Source: Bacteroidales bacterium
Lineage (GTDB): Bacteria; Bacteroidota; Bacteroidia; Bacteroidales; WCHB1-69
NCBI GenBank assembly: GCA_017438945.1
Contig: JAFRUI010000013.1
Span: forward strand, 93,611 to 157,610
Length of the DNA stretch: 64,000 nucleotides
Reading direction: 5' to 3'
Positions 50,436 to 59,823 of the stretch are shown in pieces (position 1 is the first letter of the stretch; each line of letters starts with the position of its first letter). The position numbers and the translations under genes are program-made. Below the pieces are notes generated by a model, which saw only the letters and a program-made list of their open reading frames with translations, made no database searches and was not told the DNA's origin.

Positions 50436-51848
50436 TTAGAATCCAAAAGAAGACCCGTCGAAACAGTGCGTACAGATGCGCTCCTTGGGCAATCCTATCG
50501 CTTGCGTAATGGTATCCAACGTATTGAATTTCAACGTATCCACACCCAGATGCTTGCGGATAATCTCCACCATCTTGGCATATTCAGGCGTGGTGCTGTC
50601 CATATAGCGATGCAGGTTTTTGTGACTGTCACCCTCCAACTCTTCAATGACCCGGCGAGTGATGAGTTCCAGCTCCGTCTTGGAAGCCGAGAAGTTGAGG
50701 AACTCGCAGCCGTAGAGCAATGGCGGACAGCTGATACGGATATGCACCTCCTTAGCGCCATACTCGTACATCTTTTTCACGTTGTCACGCAACTGCGTGC
50801 CGCGCACAATGGAGTCGTCGCAAAACACGACCCGTTTGCCCTTCAGCAGGTCGCGGTTGGGAAGCAGTTTCATCCTGGCCACATGCTCGCGCATTTCTTG
50901 AGTGACAGGCATGAAGCTGCGAGACCAGGTGGGGGTGTACTTGACGATGGCGCGTTGGTAGGGAATCTGCTTGCCGTTGGAGTACCCAATGGCCATTCCG
51001 ATGCCGGAGTCAGGGATGGGGGCCACAAAATCGACCTCCGTGTCGTCGGTTTTGCCCATGGCGTAACCGAGCGCATAACGCGCACTCTCCACGTTGATAT
51101 CCTCATAATTCACAGACGGATAGCCGTAATAAATCCACAAGAACGAACAAATCTGCATCTGATAGTTCGGGGCTAGCAGCTGCTGGAAACCGTCAGCGGT
51201 CACCTTGACAATCTCTCCCGGCCCCACAAAATACTCGGTCTGGTAATCGAGGTTGGCAAAGCTATGGTTGTCGAACGCGACAGCATGACCGAAGTCATTC
51301 TTTCCAATCACGATGGGAGTACGCCCGTAAAAGTCGCGGGCGGCAATGATTCCGTCCTCCGTCAGAATCAGAATCGAGCACGAACCTTTTATCTTGCTAT
51401 ACACATATTGGATGCCCTCCACGAAGTCGTGCTTGCGGGTAATCATCAGCGCAACGAGTTCAGTGGGGTTAGTGGCACCGGAGCTCAACTCCGTAAACTG
51501 TTGGTTGCAGTCCAAGCACTCCTTCTCCAACTCGCTGACATTGTTGATCTTAGCCACTGTGGAAATAGCGAATCGGCCGAGGTGGGAGTTCACCACGATG
51601 GGCTGCGCATCTGTGTCGCTGATAACTCCAATGCCGGAATTACCGATGAACTTTCCAAGCTCCGCATCGAACTTGGTTCGGAAATAGGTGTTCTCAATAT
51701 TATGAATAGAACGGCGGAATAGCTTGAGTTCCTGATGATAGGTCACTATTCCGCCTCGTTTTGTGCCAAGATGGGAGTGATAGTCCACCCCGTAAAACAA
51801 ATCCGCAATGCAAGGTTTGGTCGAAACGACTCCAAAAAATCCACCCAT
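50436..51848 (-). CDS. Amidophosphoribosyltransferase-like protein lacking the glutaminase cysteine
   Basis: A 470-residue PurF-like protein. Residues 1-230 form an Ntn-type glutamine amidotransferase domain, but the protein begins Met-Gly-Gly-Phe-Phe-Gly where active PurF has Cys directly after Met, so glutamine hydrolysis is probably lost. The rest of the domain is conserved (DYHSHLGTKRGGIV, IGNSGIGVIS, ARDFYGRTPIVIG). The PRT domain keeps the PRPP motif VVFCDDSIVRGTQ at about 340-352 and a C-terminal CTHCFDGSSFGF. Bacteroidetes carry such a second PurF-like gene beside a canonical purF, which is not in the window. It may be ammonia-dependent or regulatory. Confidence 0.85.
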   Translation of the reverse strand: MGGFFGVVSTKPCIADLFYGVDYHSHLGTKRGGIVTYHQELKLFRRSIHNIENTYFRTKFDAELGKFIGNSGIGVISDTDAQPIVVNSHLGRFAISTVAKINNVSELEKECLDCNQQFTELSSGATNPTELVALMITRKHDFVEGIQYVYSKIKGSCSILILTEDGIIAARDFYGRTPIVIGKNDFGHAVAFDNHSFANLDYQTEYFVGPGEIVKVTADGFQQLLAPNYQMQICSFLWIYYGYPSVNYEDINVESARYALGYAMGKTDDTEVDFVAPIPDSGIGMAIGYSNGKQIPYQRAIVKYTPTWSRSFMPVTQEMREHVARMKLLPNRDLLKGKRVVFCDDSIVRGTQLRDNVKKMYEYGAKEVHIRISCPPLLYGCEFLNFSASKTELELITRRVIEELEGDSHKNLHRYMDSTTPEYAKMVEIIRKHLGVDTLKFNTLDTITQAIGLPKERICTHCFDGSSFGF

Positions 51849-52163
51849 AGGTTTAATGCTTTTATTTGGTTATCAAAAGGTTAACGATAGGAAAAGAATG
51901 TTTTCCACGGGTGGCAATAATACGCTTTTTTACAAAAAAAAGACAACTAAGTACCGTTTTTTTTGAACAAAAATTGTTGATAAAAGAGATCTGCGGGCTC
52001 TCCACAAAAATAGTCCTTTTCGGCTACTATTTTCCCGCAAATCGCCAATTGTAGGGATATTTTAGAAGAGTATTTTGGTGTTTTTTTGCACAAGGTTTTA
52101 CAACAAGCAGATTATCAAATTCAATTTTTTAATATTCAATTATTTATCACTAAAACTAAAGTA
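51849..52163. other. 315-base divergent intergenic region
   Basis: This AT-rich gap separates the PurF-like gene (minus) from the calycin-like lipoprotein gene and the hmu operon (plus). On the minus strand GTTGTC near 51944 and TATTATTG at 51922-51915 form a near-match to the -33/-7 pair for the PurF-like gene. On the plus strand a T-run ending TTTTTTTG near 52089 is a weak -7 candidate. No clear Fur box, hairpin terminator or coding frame was recognised. Confidence 0.4.
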
Positions 52164-52637
52164 ATGAAAAAGACAAAAAAAATGATGATTTTCGGAACTG
52201 TGGTGGCATTGCTGGCGTTTTTCGCCAGTTGCAGCAAACCTGCCGAAAAAGTTCAAGGCACCCTCAAGGGCTACACCCTCACCAGCTGCCAATTTTTCCA
52301 GAATATGTTCACGAATAATGAAACCGTGGAGATTGTTCCCACTGGCAACGATTTGGTGAATATCAAGTTCACTTCTGAAAAATGGGGCGCCTTTCTTATC
52401 AAGGATGCGACAGTGACAAAATCCGGCAAAGCCTATAACATTTCCGGCAAAGGGACCAGCCAGATGGCGGCCATGGGCGGGGAGACCAACTCTTACGACT
52501 GCAACCTAAACGCGAACTTCGTCAACCTGAAAAACGCGGAAATCACCTTTGAGGTTCCTGCTGTTATGGGAGGTACCAAAATCGTCTTCCACGCTGGTGA
52601 CGCTCCTGCGGAACACCTTGAAACAGAACAGAACTAA
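52164..52637 (+). CDS. Lipoprotein, possibly calycin-like, at the head of the heme operon
   Basis: A 157-residue lipoprotein with lipobox FASC (Cys23). The mature part is beta-rich: VQGTLKGYTLTSCQFF, NETVEIVPTGNDLVNIKFTS, KDATVTKSGKAYNISGKGTS and NAEITFEVPAVMGGTKIVF. This alternation of strand and turn, with a Met/Gly-rich end, recalls calycin-like Bacteroidetes lipoproteins found near HmuY genes; the call is uncertain. It ends 14 bases before hmuY and is probably in the same operon, so a role in heme handling at the surface is plausible. The start at 52164 (MKKTKKMM) avoids a longer frame from 52086. Confidence 0.6.
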   Translation: MKKTKKMMIFGTVVALLAFFASCSKPAEKVQGTLKGYTLTSCQFFQNMFTNNETVEIVPTGNDLVNIKFTSEKWGAFLIKDATVTKSGKAYNISGKGTSQMAAMGGETNSYDCNLNANFVNLKNAEITFEVPAVMGGTKIVFHAGDAPAEHLETEQN

Positions 52638-52651
52638 TTTCACCAATCCTT

Positions 52652-53302
52652 ATGACCAACCGGCACCTTTTTCTCTTCTTCATATTGGTCGGACTGCTTT
52701 CTTCCGCCTGCAACGGTATTTTCGCTTGGATTTATAACCCTGTACCAGAAAAACCAGCATACGGTTTCATCGAGACAGACGAAGCATCCCATCGTGGAAC
52801 CATCTTCCTCGACGCACACGATTATGCCAAATGGACGTATGTAAATCTCCGTCGGCAGATGATTGACACCGCCAACATCCTGATGGGGGAGCCAGATCCC
52901 GACGACTGGGATTTTGCCATACACCGCTATGATGTGAAGACAAACAACGGTGCCGCGTTGGAAACCCACTTCACCACCCTCGAAGATTTCTCCGAGGGTG
53001 GTTTATCTTTTTCAGGATCTTTCACTTACGACACACTTTCCCGCATAGCCATTGACATGTCCGGCATGATGGATGGCAACGTTCTGTATGCCGACAGCTA
53101 TCTCAATCCTTTGCTGTGTAACTGGCTGGATGTCAACACCTCACAAATGCCACCCATTTACACGCTATCTGGCAAAGTGTATGTATTGCAACTGGCCAAC
53201 GGCCAATATGCCGCCCTGAAATTCACCAACTACATGAATGCCGCCAGCACAAAGGGGTACGTTACCATCCAATATGTCTTTCCTATCAACTATGCGAAAT
53301 GA
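52652..53302 (+). CDS. hmuY: HmuY family heme-binding lipoprotein
   Basis: A 216-residue lipoprotein with Cys20 (lipobox SSAC). The HmuY core follows: YAKWTYVNLRRQM, DDWDFAIHRYDVKTNNGAAL, then NWLDVNTSQMPPIYTLSGKV and the closing block YAALKFTNYMNAASTKGYVT. HmuY is a heme-capturing surface lipoprotein that hands heme to the receptor HmuR. The residues that ligate heme vary between family members, and I cannot assign them here with certainty. The next gene is the TonB-dependent receptor, as in Porphyromonas gingivalis hmuYR. The two are separated by 4 bases. Confidence 0.88.
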   Translation: MTNRHLFLFFILVGLLSSACNGIFAWIYNPVPEKPAYGFIETDEASHRGTIFLDAHDYAKWTYVNLRRQMIDTANILMGEPDPDDWDFAIHRYDVKTNNGAALETHFTTLEDFSEGGLSFSGSFTYDTLSRIAIDMSGMMDGNVLYADSYLNPLLCNWLDVNTSQMPPIYTLSGKVYVLQLANGQYAALKFTNYMNAASTKGYVTIQYVFPINYAK

Positions 53303-53306
53303 GATA

Positions 53307-55433
53307 ATGCGAAAAGAGTCCATAGTACTATTGTTAATAATGCTTTATACAGCAGCCGCAGCTCAACGCGACGTATTTGGGACGGTACGGGGGAACGACA
53401 GTGTGGCTTTATATGGTGCGGTCGTGGCCCTAAAGGAAAACATCGGTGTGGTTTCCTCCACCGCCATTGACGGAAGTTACAAGCTCCACATCCCTGACAA
53501 CAAGGCTTATACCATTGAAATCATCTATTACGGATATAAGAAAAAAAACTATAATCTTCAGGAAAACGAATCGGGAATAATCGATTTCGTCATGGAGAAA
53601 GACATTTACAATCTGGAACAGGTGGTGATTACGGGCACGCGCACACCAAAGCTACTGAAAGACGTGCCCATCGTCACGAAAGTGATTTCCCATGACGACA
53701 TCATACTCCAAAATGCCACGGACATCCGCGATATCCTGCAATCGGAGCTCCCTGGCATTGAATTCACCTACTCCATGAACCAGCAGGTGTCGCTCAATAT
53801 GTCGGGGTTTGGCGGGAATTCCGTACTCTTTCTCATTGACGGTGAACGGCTTGCCGGTGAGACATTGGACAATGTGGATTACAGCCGTTTGAGCATGGAC
53901 AATATAGATCGGGTGGAGATTGTGAAAGGAGCGGCCTCATCGCTGTATGGTTCCAACGCGGTGGGGGGTGTGGTGAACCTCATTACCCGCGAGCCCAAAG
54001 AACGCTGGAAACTGAATCTCAACGCGCACTACGGGTCCCACAACAATCAACGCTATGGCGGCTCCGTGGGGTTCAACCTCGGTGGGGTCAGCAATCTGCT
54101 CAACGTGCAATACACTTCCTGCAATCCCATCGAGCTGAAAAACGACGGCGCCTACAACACCATTTATGGCTACCACTCACTGAACATAAAAGACCAGCTG
54201 ACCTACTCCTTCAAGAACCGTTTCAAAATCACCGCCAAGGCCGGTTATTTCTTCCGCGAGCGGAAATCGCAGGAGAACTCCCATGACCGTTACCGCGACT
54301 TCAGCGGCAATTTGAAAGGAGACTACCACATCGGTGCAAAAGACGACATTACCCTGTCGTACAATTTCGATCAGTATGACAAAAGTCATTTTGCCTTGAC
54401 AGAGAGGACAGACGTGCGCAGTTACAGCAATGTGCAAAACTCCTTACGCACCGTCTATAACCACACTTTCCGCAAGAAACACATCCTCACTGTGGGCGGC
54501 GACTACCTGCGCGACTATCTGATGACCTATCAATTCGAAAACAACGGCGCCCACCATCAGCACACCGCCGACCTTTTCAGCCAATTTGACTGGAACCCGA
54601 ACAAAAAGGTCAACATGATTGCCGGATTACGCTACGACTACTATTCGGATGCGAACCTGCACAGCGTCTCCCCAAAGTTAAGCACCATGTACAAGCTGAA
54701 GGATTTTGCATTCAGAGCTTCCTTCTCCTCTGGGTTCCGCGCCCCGACACTTAAGGAGATGTACATGAGTTTCGACATGGCCAACATTTTCATGATTTAC
54801 GGAAATCCAAACTTGCAGGCGGAGAAGAGCCACAATTTCGGACTTTCCGCCGAATACAACCACAAGCAATATAATGTCACGGTGATGGGATTCTACAACC
54901 GCGTGAAAGGCCGCATCACCACAGCCTGGAACACAGAACTCAACGGGATGTTGTATGTCAACATGGCTCCGCTACAGATAGCAGGGGTGGACGTCAGCGC
55001 TTCCGCAATTTGGGACTTCGGCCTTTGTGCAAAGCTCTCATACGTATATACGTACGAGCACATTGCACTGGGCGAGCCGCTTTTGTCCTCCACGCGGCCC
55101 CATACTGCCACACTCCGTCTTTCTTACGGGCGCAAGTGGAAGAACTACCATTTCAATGTCGCCCTTTCGGGCCGCTGGCTTTCCAAGGTCACCTGCGATG
55201 AATACACTTCCTTGAATGACTACACCTCCACCGAAAAAGTGACCTATCCAGGCTATACTATTTGGAAACTCATTTTTACGCAGAAAATATACAAAGGACT
55301 GAATATCAGTCTTGTCGTGGACAACCTCTTTAACTACATACCAGAATATTATTATAGCAATTCGCCAGCAACCACAGGAACGACATTTTCTGTCGGTGTT
55401 TCGCTGGACCTCGAACAGTTTTTCAAAAAATAA
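53307..55433 (+). CDS. hmuR: TonB-dependent heme receptor HmuR
   Basis: A 708-residue outer-membrane receptor. A signal peptide (SIVLLLIMLYTAAAAQ) is followed by a carboxypeptidase-regulatory-like domain (VFGTVRGNDSVALYGAVVAL), the plug (VVITGTRTPKLLKDVPIVTK, DRVEIVKGAASSLYGSNAVG) and the beta-barrel. Heme-receptor signature motifs FRAP (477-480) and NPNL (500-503) are present; the corresponding YRAP/NPDL are known in HmuR. The start at 53307 is preferred over ATG 53292, which overlaps the hmuY stop codon. It would import heme using TonB energy. Confidence 0.9.
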   Translation: MRKESIVLLLIMLYTAAAAQRDVFGTVRGNDSVALYGAVVALKENIGVVSSTAIDGSYKLHIPDNKAYTIEIIYYGYKKKNYNLQENESGIIDFVMEKDIYNLEQVVITGTRTPKLLKDVPIVTKVISHDDIILQNATDIRDILQSELPGIEFTYSMNQQVSLNMSGFGGNSVLFLIDGERLAGETLDNVDYSRLSMDNIDRVEIVKGAASSLYGSNAVGGVVNLITREPKERWKLNLNAHYGSHNNQRYGGSVGFNLGGVSNLLNVQYTSCNPIELKNDGAYNTIYGYHSLNIKDQLTYSFKNRFKITAKAGYFFRERKSQENSHDRYRDFSGNLKGDYHIGAKDDITLSYNFDQYDKSHFALTERTDVRSYSNVQNSLRTVYNHTFRKKHILTVGGDYLRDYLMTYQFENNGAHHQHTADLFSQFDWNPNKKVNMIAGLRYDYYSDANLHSVSPKLSTMYKLKDFAFRASFSSGFRAPTLKEMYMSFDMANIFMIYGNPNLQAEKSHNFGLSAEYNHKQYNVTVMGFYNRVKGRITTAWNTELNGMLYVNMAPLQIAGVDVSASAIWDFGLCAKLSYVYTYEHIALGEPLLSSTRPHTATLRLSYGRKWKNYHFNVALSGRWLSKVTCDEYTSLNDYTSTEKVTYPGYTIWKLIFTQKIYKGLNISLVVDNLFNYIPEYYYSNSPATTGTTFSVGVSLDLEQFFKK

Positions 55434-55485
55434 GGTTTTAGGGTATCAAACAAATGTTTATATTTTAACAACAAAGACCATAAAT

Positions 55486-58400
55486 ATGAAAAAACGAATC
55501 ACCTTTCTGACTGCCACTGCCATTTTAGTTGTTTTAGCCGGAATTATATTTTGGCGGGTGAAATGCAGCTATACGCACATAGCATTCGTCAACTATCAGA
55601 TCACCACATTGGGTGAGATAGCCAAAAGTAACACCAACAAACACATCAAGTTGGCGGAAGTTTCGGTAGAAGATATCAAAAAGTTAAAAAAATACGACAT
55701 GGTCTTTGTGAACGGCATGGGCTTGCGCATCACGGCCGATCAACGTGAAACGATGGAGGAGGTGTCCGAAAAGGTGCCCGTGCTCACTACCGCCGCCACA
55801 AACCCCGACAACTACATCGTATCCCTCGACTCACTAACGGTTGACACGCTGACACAATACCTCAACAATGGTGGCAGACGCAACTTCCGCAGTATGTTAA
55901 ACTATGTGCGCCGCAACATTGATAAGAAAATACTCTTTAATGGCCATATCGAGTCTGTGGTGTTAGCGTCCCGCGATTTGCTCTATCATATAGACCCGAA
56001 ACATCCTGAAGATGAGGAACTCGGATTCAATTCCATCGCCGAATACAACAATTTTCTGAAAGACAACGGATTATATCATGAAGATTATCCCCGCATCATC
56101 ATCACGGGTCAAATGGGCGAACCCAAAGATCTAATCGCCAAGCTGGAAGAGACTGGCAACATGGTCTATCCGGTGCGTAATCTTCGTACACTCATTATGG
56201 GGATGCAGGCTGACAGCATCCGACCATCCGCTGTCATCAACATGGCTCACGGCCGAATGGGAGACTTTATCACACAATATCTTAAAAATCAAAACATCCC
56301 GCTATTCACCACCTTATATGTTCCGCAACTGACGGAGGATTGGGAAAACGACAAGAATGGCATGAGCGGAGGTTTCCTCTCGCAAAGTGTCGTCACCCCG
56401 GAAATCGACGGAGCCATACGCCCATACGTGGTCTTCGCACACCGGAAAACTGGCGAAGGGTTGCAGGAGGTGTATGCCATTCCAGAACGCTTGAAAACTT
56501 TCGTGCAGACGGTCAACAACTATATCCAACTACAGAAAAAGCCCAATAGCGAAAAGAGGATTGTCGTCTTCTATTTCAAAGGGCCGGGTCAGAATGCCCT
56601 GACGGCTTCTGGTATGCAAGTGGTACCTTCGTTGTACAATTTCCTGCAAAGACTAAAAGCTGAAGGATATAAAGTAGAGAATCTGCCCGAGAGTTCAGAT
56701 GTATTGGGCAAGATGATTCAAAAGCAGGGGGCAGTGCTGGGCACTTACGCTGAAGGGGCTTTCACGGAATTCATGAAAAACGGGAAGCCCGCCCTCATCA
56801 ACAAAGAGCAATATGAAAAATGGATTAGCGAAAGCATCCGTCCCGAAATGTACAAGGAAATTGTAGAAACAAGTGGCGAATTTCCCGGAAATTACATGGT
56901 CAGCGAGGACGGTCGGTTGGGCGTGGCACGGTTGCAGTTCGGCAACGTGGTGCTGATGCCGCAACCGATGGCGGGTGCTGGAGAGAACGCTTTCAAGATT
57001 GTCCACGGAACCCACACCGCCCCTCCGCACACCTACGTGGCCGCTTACCTGTGGGCGCAACATGGTTTCAAAGCCGACGCCATGATCCATTTCGGCACTC
57101 ACGGTAGCCTGGAATTCACCCCAGACAAACAAGTCGCACTTTGTGACAACGATTGGTCTGACCGGCTGGTGGGCGCCCTACCCCACTTCTACATCTACAC
57201 CATCAGCAACGTGGGCGAGGCCATGACCGCCAAACGCCGCTCCTACGCCGGCATCCAATCCTACCTCACCCCTCCGTTTATGGAGAGCGACGTGCGAGGA
57301 CAATACCGCGAACTTTCCGAAGCAGTGAAAACCTATTTCCACACGCTGGAAAACGGCAACGAAAACCGTCAGAGACAAGCCGCCTTGGAGGTTAAGATAA
57401 TCACCGTACAAATGGGCATCCACCGTGCCCTGGAACTCGACAGTAACCTAACCTCAGCCTATACCGAAGAAGACATCGTCCGAATTGACAACTTCGCTGA
57501 GGAATTAGCCAACGAGAAAATTACTGGAAAGCTCTACATTATGGGCAAATCGTATGACACAAAAGACATTAACAGCAGCATTTATGCGATGTGTACCGAC
57601 CCTATTGCCTACAGTCTTTTGGCACTGGACAAACAACGCGGCAAAGCAACCGATGATGTAGAGAAGCACAAATCGCTATTCACGACTCGTTACCTCAACC
57701 ATGCTAAACAGTTAGTTTCACAATTGCTGGCACAAGCGGTCGCTCCATCCGATGCGCAAGTCTGCAAAATTGCCGGCATCACATCGGACGAATTGACCAA
57801 AGCTCGGGAAATTGCAGAGAGCCAACAACCGATGGATATGCTGAGCATGATGATGTCCATGGCTCAAGAAGTGCCCAATGCGGGTAACATGCATGCGGGC
57901 GGACCTTCGGCACAACGGGACGACAATTCGGAAAACGTGTCTAAAATGAAAAAAATGATGCGTCGCATGGGCAAGAACATGAATCCGGAACGGGCTTTGA
58001 AAATGTCCAAGATGATGGGAGCCAGTCCGGAAGCCTTAAAAAAGATGGAAGCCGCGATGAAGAAAAAATCGCAACCGTCTGACAAACAAGTGATGGCCAA
58101 GCCTACCCTGGAGAATCCCGAGTACAGCCCGGAAGAGGTTCGCTGGGCCATGGCCGTGACCGAAGTGGAGCGCACAGTCAAGAACGTGTCACAATATCGC
58201 ACACTTCTGCTGGAAAGTCCTGAATATGAAATGCGGTCGCTACTCAATGCGCTGAACGGCGGTTATACCGAGCCTTCCCCCGGCGGTGATCCCATCGTGA
58301 ACCCCAACACCCTTCCCTCTGGCCGTAATCTCTTCGGAGTGAACGCAGAAAACACACCCTCGGAATCCGCATGGGAAAAAGGGAAACTGCTTGCAGACCA

Positions 58401-59817
58401 AACCATCGCCCAGTATCGCACGCGCCACAACGACAGCATCCCGCGCAAAGTCAGCTATACGCTTTGGAGCGGTGAGTTTGTGGAGACCGAAGGTGCGACC
58501 ATCGCGCAAGTGCTCTATATGCTGGGGGTCGAACCAGTACGCGATGCATTCGGACGGGTCACCGACCTGCGCCTCATCCCCTCCAAAGAGTTGGGACGCC
58601 CTCGCATCGACGTGGTGGTGCAAACCAGCGGACAACTGCGTGACATTGCCGCCTCGCGCCTGCATCTCATCAGCCAAGCCGTAAGCATGGCGGCCGATGC
58701 CAGCGACGACCAATACGAGAACTGGGTGGCCACCGGCGTGGTAGAATCCGAAAAGACATTGATTAACAAAGGAGTGTCACCCAAGGAGGCTCGCGAAATG
58801 TCACACTACCGTGTATTCGGCGGAATCAACGGCGGCTATGGCACCGGCATACAAGCCATGGTTCAGGCCAGCGACCGTTGGGAAAAAGAGCAGGAAATCG
58901 CTGAAGCGTATATCAACAACATGGGAGCCTACTACGGTGATGACGAGAATTGGGAATCCATGCGCGAATATGCCTTCGAAGCAGCTCTCACCAACACCGA
59001 TGCCGTGGTGCAACCACGACAAAGCAATACATGGGGCGCCCTGAGCCTCGACCACGTTTATGAGTTTATGGGCGGCATGGATCTCGCTGTGCGCAACGTC
59101 ACTGGCAAGGATCCCGACGCTTACCTCAGTGACTATCGGAACCGGAACAACGCCAGGATGCAAGAGGTCAAGGAAGCAATCAACGTGGAGAGCCGCACTA
59201 CCCTGTTCAACCCCAAATACATCACCGAAAAGATGAAAGGCGATGCCAGCGATGCGGCCGTGTTCTCCGAACTGGTACAGAACACCTATGGTTGGAACGT
59301 TATGAAGCCTAAGGCCGTTGACAATGAAATGTGGGACGAAATCTATAATGTCTATGTCAAAGACGAATATAACATGGGGATGAAAGAGTATTTCGGCAGC
59401 AAGAATCCAGCAGCCCTACAAGAAATCACTGCCGTGATGATGGAATCTGCTCGCAAGGGAATGTGGAAGGCCTCCGCCCAACAGCTGCAAGACGTGGCAC
59501 GGCTACACACCGAAATGGTCAACCTGTACCAACCCGCCTGCTCGGGATTTGTCTGCGACAACGCCAAACTGCGCCAATACATCGCACAAAATGTGGACCC
59601 GCAGACCGCACAGGAATATAACCAGAATATTGACAGAATTCGCGAATCCTCCACACGGGCCAACAAAAAAGGCATGGTGATGAAAAAAGAGACTCTGAAC
59701 GAAACTTCATCGAAAAAACACATCATCAACAACGTGTTAGTGACCGTTGGAGTGCTTGCCGCTGTGGCAGCCCTCGTGCTCATGGTCCGTCGCAGACGCA
59801 AAAACGCGGAAGAATAA
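55486..59817 (+). CDS. hmuS: HmuS, CobN/Mg-chelatase-like heme-processing protein
   Basis: A 1443-residue protein with an N-terminal hydrophobic anchor at about 5-25 (TFLTATAILVVLAGIIFWRV) and a C-terminal membrane helix (NVLVTVGVLAAVAALVLMV), so the bulk lies in the periplasm. The large core is homologous to the CobN chelatase subunit; the key motif IHFGTHGSLEFTPDKQVAL (His535, His539) is present, followed by DRLVGALPHFYIYTISNVGE. A Met/Lys-rich insert covers about 782-871. HmuS proteins are thought to remove iron from heme anaerobically, by analogy with chelatases. It follows hmuR by 52 bases. Confidence 0.9.
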   Translation: MKKRITFLTATAILVVLAGIIFWRVKCSYTHIAFVNYQITTLGEIAKSNTNKHIKLAEVSVEDIKKLKKYDMVFVNGMGLRITADQRETMEEVSEKVPVLTTAATNPDNYIVSLDSLTVDTLTQYLNNGGRRNFRSMLNYVRRNIDKKILFNGHIESVVLASRDLLYHIDPKHPEDEELGFNSIAEYNNFLKDNGLYHEDYPRIIITGQMGEPKDLIAKLEETGNMVYPVRNLRTLIMGMQADSIRPSAVINMAHGRMGDFITQYLKNQNIPLFTTLYVPQLTEDWENDKNGMSGGFLSQSVVTPEIDGAIRPYVVFAHRKTGEGLQEVYAIPERLKTFVQTVNNYIQLQKKPNSEKRIVVFYFKGPGQNALTASGMQVVPSLYNFLQRLKAEGYKVENLPESSDVLGKMIQKQGAVLGTYAEGAFTEFMKNGKPALINKEQYEKWISESIRPEMYKEIVETSGEFPGNYMVSEDGRLGVARLQFGNVVLMPQPMAGAGENAFKIVHGTHTAPPHTYVAAYLWAQHGFKADAMIHFGTHGSLEFTPDKQVALCDNDWSDRLVGALPHFYIYTISNVGEAMTAKRRSYAGIQSYLTPPFMESDVRGQYRELSEAVKTYFHTLENGNENRQRQAALEVKIITVQMGIHRALELDSNLTSAYTEEDIVRIDNFAEELANEKITGKLYIMGKSYDTKDINSSIYAMCTDPIAYSLLALDKQRGKATDDVEKHKSLFTTRYLNHAKQLVSQLLAQAVAPSDAQVCKIAGITSDELTKAREIAESQQPMDMLSMMMSMAQEVPNAGNMHAGGPSAQRDDNSENVSKMKKMMRRMGKNMNPERALKMSKMMGASPEALKKMEAAMKKKSQPSDKQVMAKPTLENPEYSPEEVRWAMAVTEVERTVKNVSQYRTLLLESPEYEMRSLLNALNGGYTEPSPGGDPIVNPNTLPSGRNLFGVNAENTPSESAWEKGKLLADQTIAQYRTRHNDSIPRKVSYTLWSGEFVETEGATIAQVLYMLGVEPVRDAFGRVTDLRLIPSKELGRPRIDVVVQTSGQLRDIAASRLHLISQAVSMAADASDDQYENWVATGVVESEKTLINKGVSPKEAREMSHYRVFGGINGGYGTGIQAMVQASDRWEKEQEIAEAYINNMGAYYGDDENWESMREYAFEAALTNTDAVVQPRQSNTWGALSLDHVYEFMGGMDLAVRNVTGKDPDAYLSDYRNRNNARMQEVKEAINVESRTTLFNPKYITEKMKGDASDAAVFSELVQNTYGWNVMKPKAVDNEMWDEIYNVYVKDEYNMGMKEYFGSKNPAALQEITAVMMESARKGMWKASAQQLQDVARLHTEMVNLYQPACSGFVCDNAKLRQYIAQNVDPQTAQEYNQNIDRIRESSTRANKKGMVMKKETLNETSSKKHIINNVLVTVGVLAAVAALVLMVRRRRKNAEE

Positions 59818-59823
59818 GCCCCT

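Noticed and set aside
51849..52163. Fur box or riboswitch controlling the hmu operon
   Set aside because: AT-rich text resembles Fur sites loosely, but no convincing 19-base match or conserved RNA structure was seen.
55312..55485. Longer N-terminus for hmuS
   Set aside because: The frame extends into hmuR, and ATG 55486 gives a proper membrane anchor.
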